Part shown: positions 58,914 to 64,000 of the stretch, piece after piece | How the letters are laid out: each line of letters starts with the position of its first letter | How positions within the stretch are numbered: the stretch's first letter is position 1 | Source of the DNA: Lachnospiraceae bacterium | GTDB lineage: Bacteria; Bacillota; Clostridia; Lachnospirales; Lachnospiraceae | Assembly (NCBI GenBank): GCA_022792335.1 | Contig: JAAWAV010000021.1 | Location: forward strand, 1-64,000 | Reading direction: 5' to 3' | DNA: 64,000 nt | The notes under the pieces: model-generated | Database searches by the model: none | The model's input: the letters and a program-made list of their open reading frames with translations, nothing else | What the model was told of the DNA's origin: nothing | Position numbers and translations under genes: made by a program

Positions 58914-60331
58914 TGTTCTTTGTCCCTCCCTGTCTGGGAAAAACACCCTTCAAAAATCTGTTCGTTTTCCTTTAAAAGAGTTTTCCTAGCCGCCTTTAAC
59001 TGGAACGCTTTCCTGATGAGGGCGGTGATCTCTCTCATCCGCTCCGGCTCTTCTAAAGGAATCTCCAGAGCCTTAAGTCGCTCCTCTCTCAGATGGGGAA
59101 TCGTCGAAGCCACGACAGTTCTCCGGACAGCCCCATATCCCCCGATCTCTGGCAGCGACAGCGCTGCAAATAGATATTCTTGGGTCAGTCCAGAAGCCAG
59201 GGCCTCCTCCTTCAGCCTTAGAATCCCGATTCCCGACGACAAAACCATATCATCCGCCTCAGTCACCAATCCCACGCATCCGATTTTTCCATCTTTAGTA
59301 AAAATAACATCACCGGCTTTCACTCGTTGTTTCACTTCCTCCAAAGCATCTGCCGATACATAATAATCCGGATATAGATCCACTTCCCAGTTTACAATAT
59401 CAGAAGTACGTATAAAAGGTTTATCTTCTCTGTTTCTCTCGATAAATTCTTTGTAATTTTCACTCCCGACCTCGTCTCCCCTGCTAATATTTACAATCAT
59501 TCCCAGAGGAACCGCCTGATTACACTCTTCCAGCCGCTTTGCAGTTTTCACATACAATCTATCATAATAGTTCACGGACCAGAGGTTACTTTCCCGCAGT
59601 TCTGAAAAAGAAACTCCGAAGGAAAACTCCCGTTTAATCTCCTTTGGTTCAAACTGCAACCCTTCATATAGCTTCTCCTGGGCCTTTCGGATCAGAGTCT
59701 GCGCCTCTATTTCATATTCCACAGCAATTTTCTCATTTTCTGTGATCTGCCTTATCAGTTCCTTCTGGGCAAGCGGTACCTCCAGTTCCCGCAGATTTTT
59801 CAAAGAAAGAAGCTGCTGAATATTTCCTGTCATAAAACTGAACATCTGACGTTTCCCTGCTTTGGAGCGAAAGTAGGCTGTCAGATACTCCGGAGTAATC
59901 GGTGCGCTGTTTTTTAGAGTAATGTTGGCAATATGGCGGGGAATCCCCGCTTTTCCCACATATTCCTCCCTGTAGACAGCCGATTTCCCTACAGTCCCGT
60001 AAATGGCAATCAGCACATCTTTCTGTCTGATATGGCACCGGAGATAACATTTATAATCGAGCTCCGTAATATAAGGATCGTCGGAGACCCCGTCAAAATC
60101 AATAATTCCTTCTTTGATATTTCGCCCGTACAGGTACCGGATCCCGCCCTTTTTATTTCGTGGAATATGGGAATGTTCCCCGTCTGAAATGTCGCTGTAT
60201 TCTCCGAGAATCAAAGACTCCATTCCTCTTGCCTGATTTTCCTCCCTGATTACCTTTGTATAGTAATAAAAAGAAGGAACCAGTCTGTCTCCAAATCTTA
60301 ACTCTGTCGTAGATGCCGTAAAAATCTTCAT
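58910..60331 (-). CDS. hsdS: Restriction-modification specificity subunit (HsdS-like)
   Basis: A 473-residue DNA-specificity protein with two target-recognition halves: residues ~1-200 (LRFGDRLVPSFYYYTKVIRE through QQLLSLKNLRELEVPLAQKE) and ~240-450 (FSELRESNLWSVNYYDRLYV through STIPHLREERLKALEIPLEE), each ending in the typical helix of HsdS (QKELIRQITENEKIAVEYEI). The repeated IP(LR..L)EIPL-type segments are the central conserved regions. It determines the DNA sequence bound. It starts 3 bases after the methylase-nuclease gene and overlaps the zinc-ribbon gene. Normal length. Confidence 0.85.
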   Translation of the reverse strand: MKIFTASTTELRFGDRLVPSFYYYTKVIREENQARGMESLILGEYSDISDGEHSHIPRNKKGGIRYLYGRNIKEGIIDFDGVSDDPYITELDYKCYLRCHIRQKDVLIAIYGTVGKSAVYREEYVGKAGIPRHIANITLKNSAPITPEYLTAYFRSKAGKRQMFSFMTGNIQQLLSLKNLRELEVPLAQKELIRQITENEKIAVEYEIEAQTLIRKAQEKLYEGLQFEPKEIKREFSFGVSFSELRESNLWSVNYYDRLYVKTAKRLEECNQAVPLGMIVNISRGDEVGSENYKEFIERNREDKPFIRTSDIVNWEVDLYPDYYVSADALEEVKQRVKAGDVIFTKDGKIGCVGLVTEADDMVLSSGIGILRLKEEALASGLTQEYLFAALSLPEIGGYGAVRRTVVASTIPHLREERLKALEIPLEEPERMREITALIRKAFQLKAARKTLLKENEQIFEGCFSQTGRDKEQ

Positions 60332-60334
60332 TTT

Positions 60335-62098
60335 CTAGTTTGCTCTTTCCAAGATGCCCTGGGCCTTAGCCCATCTATGGTACTCCTCAGCAACCCGTTT
60401 GATATCGTCGCTTAAAGTCTCATTGCCCCTCCTGTCATGTCCACAGGTTTCTGCTATGGCCATAAAGATCTCATACTCCTTTGGAATCTCTTTCTCCGGA
60501 AGCTTCTGAAAAATCAGCACGCTGGTTTTTGTGGATGTATTCGGCTGAAAGGTTTCAATGGGAATATCAATAATCGCCAAGATTCGTCCCTGTTTCCTCA
60601 GCCAGTTTCTGATATAGGCGAAGGTGTCATTGCCGAATATTCCGTCCGGCAAAACAATCCCCATCCGTCCATAGTCCTCCAGAAGCTGAATATCTCTCTC
60701 AATAAATAAGACCTGAGGAGACTCTTTTTCCTTGAGTTTACCTTTCTCCCATTGTCCGCTCTTCCCGTTATATTTCCATTTATGAGCCAGCTCATACTGT
60801 TTTAGCTTTTCTTCCCCACGGACCGGAATCTTGGAGCCAAAAGGAGGATTGGCCATCAGAACATGAAACCGCCCCTCTCCGATTTTAATTCTCGTCTTGC
60901 TCTGCCAGTTTGTCATCAGATCCAGACTATCCTCACAGAAAATGCCGCTCTTTCCATCCCCCAGGATCGCCATATAAGCCTTGGCGACCTTAGATAGAAA
61001 ATAGTCCTTGTCTAACCCGCAGATTTTATTTAAAGCGACTTCCATTTTCTCTTCTTTTAAGTTCGCCGCGCTCCAATGATATTTTTTTCCTTCTAAATCC
61101 AGCCTTCTCCATACATGCCTGAGCGCCTCCACCAAAAAGCCGCCACTCCCACAGGAGGGATCGATTATGGAATCTTCGTCGGAAGGATCCAGAATATCCA
61201 CAATCATTTTTACCACATTGCGTGGTGTAAAAAACTGCCCCTGCCCACCTTTTAAAGCATGACCGATGAATGTCTCAAAAGCGTCGGCTACAGTATCCCG
61301 TTCAGCCTCCACCAGACAGTAATTCTGCAACTCTCCAACCACATAGACAATGGATTTGGCATCCAGCGTAATGCTGTCGTTAGAGTCAAGAACTTCCTTG
61401 TATTTCCGTTTCACCTTCTGAAACAATTCCAGAATCCGTTCCTGTACTTTCCCAGCCTCTTCATCAACCCCAGCCCGGAAAGTCACTATTTCCTCCGGCT
61501 CTGTAAATCGTTCGTCATAAATCTTGCAGAAAATCAAATTGATGAGCTGTTGGGCTAACACCTCATCCCGTGTGGCTCCCACCGTGTTCGCCGCCAGATG
61601 GTTTCGTATGGCCTTGAAAACTGCTTTCAGATTGTGGGTCGATTTTAAATCTTTCCTTTTGAACTGGCCGATATCCTCCAGTCTCTGGCCAAATCTCGGA
61701 ATATTGGGTATCTCGTCGAAGAATACTTTTCCATCCTTCTCGTATTTTCTCAGGAAAAAACGTTCTTCCCCATTGAACCATACTCCCAGCCTGGCTTCGC
61801 AGAACCGCAGATAAGACTCAAGCTGTCCTCTTCCGTCTTTTCGGTTCTTCTTTTTACACTCAACGACGATTTCCAGGTCCCCCGCTTCTGACAGTACGCC
61901 AATATCGATGGGGTACTCCTTTTTTTCATCGGAAGGGCGCACCCGCACCCGGTACTGGGGATGAGTAACAATTTGTTTCTTCGGATACCCGTAGTCCTCC
62001 ACAAGAATCCTGGCAAAGACCTGGACAGCCTCCACCTCCTCCGGGGTTCCCTTCACTTCCAGACCGGAGATATAATCGACAATGTAACCTTCTTTCAT
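60335..62098 (-). CDS. N6-adenine DNA methyltransferase with N-terminal nuclease-like domain
   Basis: A 587-residue protein combining an N-terminal HSDR_N-type PD-(D/E)xK region (YPIDIGVLSEAGDLEIVVECKKKN, residues ~63-87, with catalytic Asp, Glu and Lys candidates) with a type I-like HsdM: AFETFIGHALKGGQGQFFTP, SIIDPSCGSGGFLVEALRHV (AdoMet motif) and FHVLMANPPFGSKIP (catalytic NPPF). With the HsdS-like partner this resembles nuclease-methylase fusions such as type IIB/IIG systems rather than a three-gene type I system; no separate hsdR is in the window. ATG at 62098 lies 1 base after the prfA stop. Whether it cleaves is unknown. Confidence 0.82.
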   Translation of the reverse strand: MKEGYIVDYISGLEVKGTPEEVEAVQVFARILVEDYGYPKKQIVTHPQYRVRVRPSDEKKEYPIDIGVLSEAGDLEIVVECKKKNRKDGRGQLESYLRFCEARLGVWFNGEERFFLRKYEKDGKVFFDEIPNIPRFGQRLEDIGQFKRKDLKSTHNLKAVFKAIRNHLAANTVGATRDEVLAQQLINLIFCKIYDERFTEPEEIVTFRAGVDEEAGKVQERILELFQKVKRKYKEVLDSNDSITLDAKSIVYVVGELQNYCLVEAERDTVADAFETFIGHALKGGQGQFFTPRNVVKMIVDILDPSDEDSIIDPSCGSGGFLVEALRHVWRRLDLEGKKYHWSAANLKEEKMEVALNKICGLDKDYFLSKVAKAYMAILGDGKSGIFCEDSLDLMTNWQSKTRIKIGEGRFHVLMANPPFGSKIPVRGEEKLKQYELAHKWKYNGKSGQWEKGKLKEKESPQVLFIERDIQLLEDYGRMGIVLPDGIFGNDTFAYIRNWLRKQGRILAIIDIPIETFQPNTSTKTSVLIFQKLPEKEIPKEYEIFMAIAETCGHDRRGNETLSDDIKRVAEEYHRWAKAQGILERAN

Positions 62099-62099
62099 T

Positions 62100-63182
62100 C
62101 TACACTCCCTGGTTTTCTCCCAGCTTTGTAAGCTTCGCCGCCTGATCCGCCGCGATACAGGCATCCATGATTTCCTGGATATCCCCGTTCATAATCTTAT
62201 CCAGTTTATAGAGGGTCAGGCCGATCCGGTGATCCGTGACACGTCCCTGTGGAAAATTGTACGTGCGAATTTTTTCAGATCGATCTCCTGTTCCAATCTG
62301 GCTCCGTCTGGCCTCGGCCTCAGCATCGTGAGCCTTCTGGCATTCGATGTCATAAAGCTTCGTACGAAGCAGGGCAAACGCCTTGGCTTTGTTCTGAAGC
62401 TGGGACTTCTCCGTCTGGCTGTAAACCACAATACCAGTAGGATAGTGGGTCAGGCGGACTGCGGAGTCTGTGGTATTGACGCACTGTCCGCCATTTCCGG
62501 ACGCCCGCATGACGTCGATGCGGATATCTTTCTCATCAATCTGCACATCCACTTCTTCTGCCTCCGGCATCACTGCCACCGTAATGGTGGACGTATGGAT
62601 TCTTCCACCAGACTCTGTCTCCGGTACCCGCTGTACCCGGTGAACGCCGGATTCATATTTCATCACGGAATAAGCGCCCTGTCCTTTGATCATAAAACTG
62701 ACGCTTTTCATTCCGCCGATTCCGATTTCATCCGACTCCATCAATTCCAGCTTCCAGCGTCTCGTCTCCACATAATGCGCATACATCCGGTAAATCTCCG
62801 CTGCAAAAAGCGCCGCCTCGTCTCCGCCGGCTCCTGCCCGGATTTCCACGATTACATTTTTGTCGTCATTGGGATCTTTGGGAAGCAGAAGGATTTTCAG
62901 TTGTTGCTCCAGGTCCGTGATCTTTTCTCTGGCCATAGCCAGCTCCTCCTTGAGCATTTCCCTCATTTCCCCGTCGTTTTCTTCCTCCAACATGGAAAGG
63001 CTGTCCTGGGCATCCTGCTTCGCCTTTTTATATTCCCTGTAAGCCTCTACCACAGGCGAAAGCTCTGTCTGTTCCTTCATCAGTTTCCGGAATCTTGTCT
63101 GGTCCTCCACCACATAAGGGTTATTCAGTTCCTCCAGGATTTCCTCAAACCGAATCAGGATATCATCCAGCCTGTCAAACAT
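62100..63182 (-). CDS. prfA: Peptide chain release factor 1
   Basis: RF1, terminating translation at UAA and UAG. The 360-residue protein starts [20 protein letters not shown], has the codon-recognition stretch [20 protein letters not shown] with the PET-type tripeptide, and the GGQ motif [20 protein letters not shown] contacting the peptidyl-transferase centre. Start ATG at 63182 after AGGAAAGAGCC; the track ORF's extra 26 residues are unsupported. Followed by the RM genes and preceded by prmC, its own methyltransferase, a conserved pair. Confidence 0.97.
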   Translation of the reverse strand: MFDRLDDILIRFEEILEELNNPYVVEDQTRFRKLMKEQTELSPVVEAYREYKKAKQDAQDSLSMLEEENDGEMREMLKEELAMAREKITDLEQQLKILLLPKDPNDDKNVIVEIRAGAGGDEAALFAAEIYRMYAHYVETRRWKLELMESDEIGIGGMKSVSFMIKGQGAYSVMKYESGVHRVQRVPETESGGRIHTSTITVAVMPEAEEVDVQIDEKDIRIDVMRASGNGGQCVNTTDSAVRLTHYPTGIVVYSQTEKSQLQNKAKAFALLRTKLYDIECQKAHDAEAEARRSQIGTGDRSEKIRTYNFPQGRVTDHRIGLTLYKLDKIMNGDIQEIMDACIAADQAAKLTKLGENQGV

Positions 63183-63273
63183 GGCTCTTTCCTCCTTTTT
63201 CTTTCTCTCGGTATTCGCCGTCAGTCTCCGGTCACCGCCGTTTTCTGTCCTTTCAGGCATATACCCTTCTTTC

Positions 63274-64000
63274 TTATTCCGGCCGCGCTGCTTTCACCAC
63301 CCGGTCATTTCCCGTCAAATCTTTCACCACTTCTATGGAGACAAAACCGGCTGTTTGCAGAAGCCTTGGTACAGACCTCCCCTGGTCCCAGCCAATCTCC
63401 AGATAAAGGCGCCCTCCGGGAACCAGATATTTCATCGCCTCTTCGCTGATCGCTCTGTAAAAAGTCAGACCGTCCTTTCCCCCGTTCAGGGCCATTCCCG
63501 GTTCATGGTCCCGTACCTCCGGCGAAAGCTTCTCAATCTCTCCCTCTGCAATATAGGGCGGATTCGATACAATACAGTCAAACTGCTGTTCCTCAAAAGC
63601 CTCAAACAAATCAGACTGTGTGATCGTGCAAAGTCTTTCCAGACCAAGGCGGCCGATATTTTCTTCCGCCACAAGAAGCGCTTTTTCGGAAACATCGCTG
63701 AGGATGATTTCCATTCTCGCCCTTCCTGCTTCTGATTTTTCTTCTCTACTTTGTTCTCTTGGGATTCCATCCCACGTATGCCATTCCCCGGGCAGATATA
63801 CGGCCAGGCTCAGACCAATACATCCGGATCCTGTACACAGATCCAGAAGCCGGGTCGGCTGCCTTCGCCTCTCTGACGAAAGAACAGTCTCCACCAGTGT
63901 TTCCGTATCCTGCCTGGGAATCAATACATGCTCATTGACAAAAAAGGAGAGCCCCATAAACTCCTGACTCCCCAGAATCTGCTGCAGAGGAATCCGTTTT
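63274..64000 (-). CDS. prmC: Peptide chain release factor N5-glutamine methyltransferase, 5' end beyond window
   Basis: PrmC methylates the GGQ glutamine of release factors. The visible 242 codons start inside the gene at [20 protein letters not shown], with [15 protein letters not shown], the AdoMet motif [20 protein letters not shown] and the catalytic [21 protein letters not shown] segment of ~20 residues ([20 protein letters not shown]) sits between two beta strands where relatives are shorter. The N-terminal domain lies right of the window; the ATG in the track (63957) is internal. It is followed by prfA, 91 bases on. Confidence 0.93.
   Translation of the reverse strand, partial: KRIPLQQILGSQEFMGLSFFVNEHVLIPRQDTETLVETVLSSERRRQPTRLLDLCTGSGCIGLSLAVYLPGEWHTWDGIPREQSREEKSEAGRARMEIILSDVSEKALLVAEENIGRLGLERLCTITQSDLFEAFEEQQFDCIVSNPPYIAEGEIEKLSPEVRDHEPGMALNGGKDGLTFYRAISEEAMKYLVPGGRLYLEIGWDQGRSVPRLLQTAGFVSIEVVKDLTGNDRVVKAARPE

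Overview
The window reads as a chromosomal segment of a spore-forming, low-to-mid GC Firmicute, most likely a Lachnospiraceae gut clostridium. The reasons are the conserved blocks comM-dprA-topA-codY and mreB/spoIIID/spoIID/spoIIQ-like, strong AGGAGG ribosome binding sites, and families typical of that group (DUF1848, DUF2871, CmpB-like permease, a ribosome-protection GTPase fused to a NYN domain). Species cannot be fixed from the sequence alone. Most genes are on the minus strand.

Layout: (1) 1-3.3 kb, a broken BREX locus (brxA, brxB and a brxC cut inside its Walker A motif by what looks like the end of an IS21-type element), then a DUF1848 gene whose partner gene is interrupted by a short repeat. 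(2) 3.4-9.3 kb, small membrane proteins under a TetR regulator with two matching operators, a Nudix hydrolase, a glycosyltransferase, an ABC-class ATPase and codY. (3) 9.4-14.2 kb, topA, dprA and comM. (4) 14.3-30.9 kb, mainly metabolism and transport: hydrolase, lipoprotein, carbamate kinase-like protein, cupin, NhaC antiporter, alanine dehydrogenase, NSS transporter, TRIC channel, pseudouridine synthase, GTPase-NYN fusion, DJ-1 and CYTH proteins. (5) 31.3-40.6 kb, a complete type I-C CRISPR-Cas locus, all on the minus strand (cas3-cas5-cas8c[cas11c]-cas7-cas4-cas1-cas2-leader-array, 20 repeats). (6) 40.6-50.3 kb, sporulation and cell-shape genes, comFC, recD2 and two candidate structured RNAs. 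(7) 50.6-64 kb, a WYL-type regulator, malQ, an aminotransferase divergent from a cytidylyltransferase-oxidoreductase fusion, an aldehyde dehydrogenase, a second NhaC, a restriction-modification pair with a nuclease-methylase fusion, prfA and prmC (partial).

The most interesting signal is upstream of cas3. A promoter on the plus strand (TTGCTT-17-TATGAT) drives a short terminated RNA that starts with a degenerate CRISPR repeat (same GTCG start, a stem, and the intact crRNA 5' handle). Its pseudo-spacer matches the cas promoter next to a TTC PAM, with 11 of the first 13 bases identical and the two mismatches exactly at positions 6 and 12, the bases that Cascade flips out. This fits a crRNA-like RNA that directs the type I-C effector to repress its own operon. 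A second signal is a dispersed repeat family ending in TACCGTCG(N)TTGACAAG, found as paired inverted ends around hairpins and as solo ends. One solo copy interrupts a gene and another lies in the cas leader.
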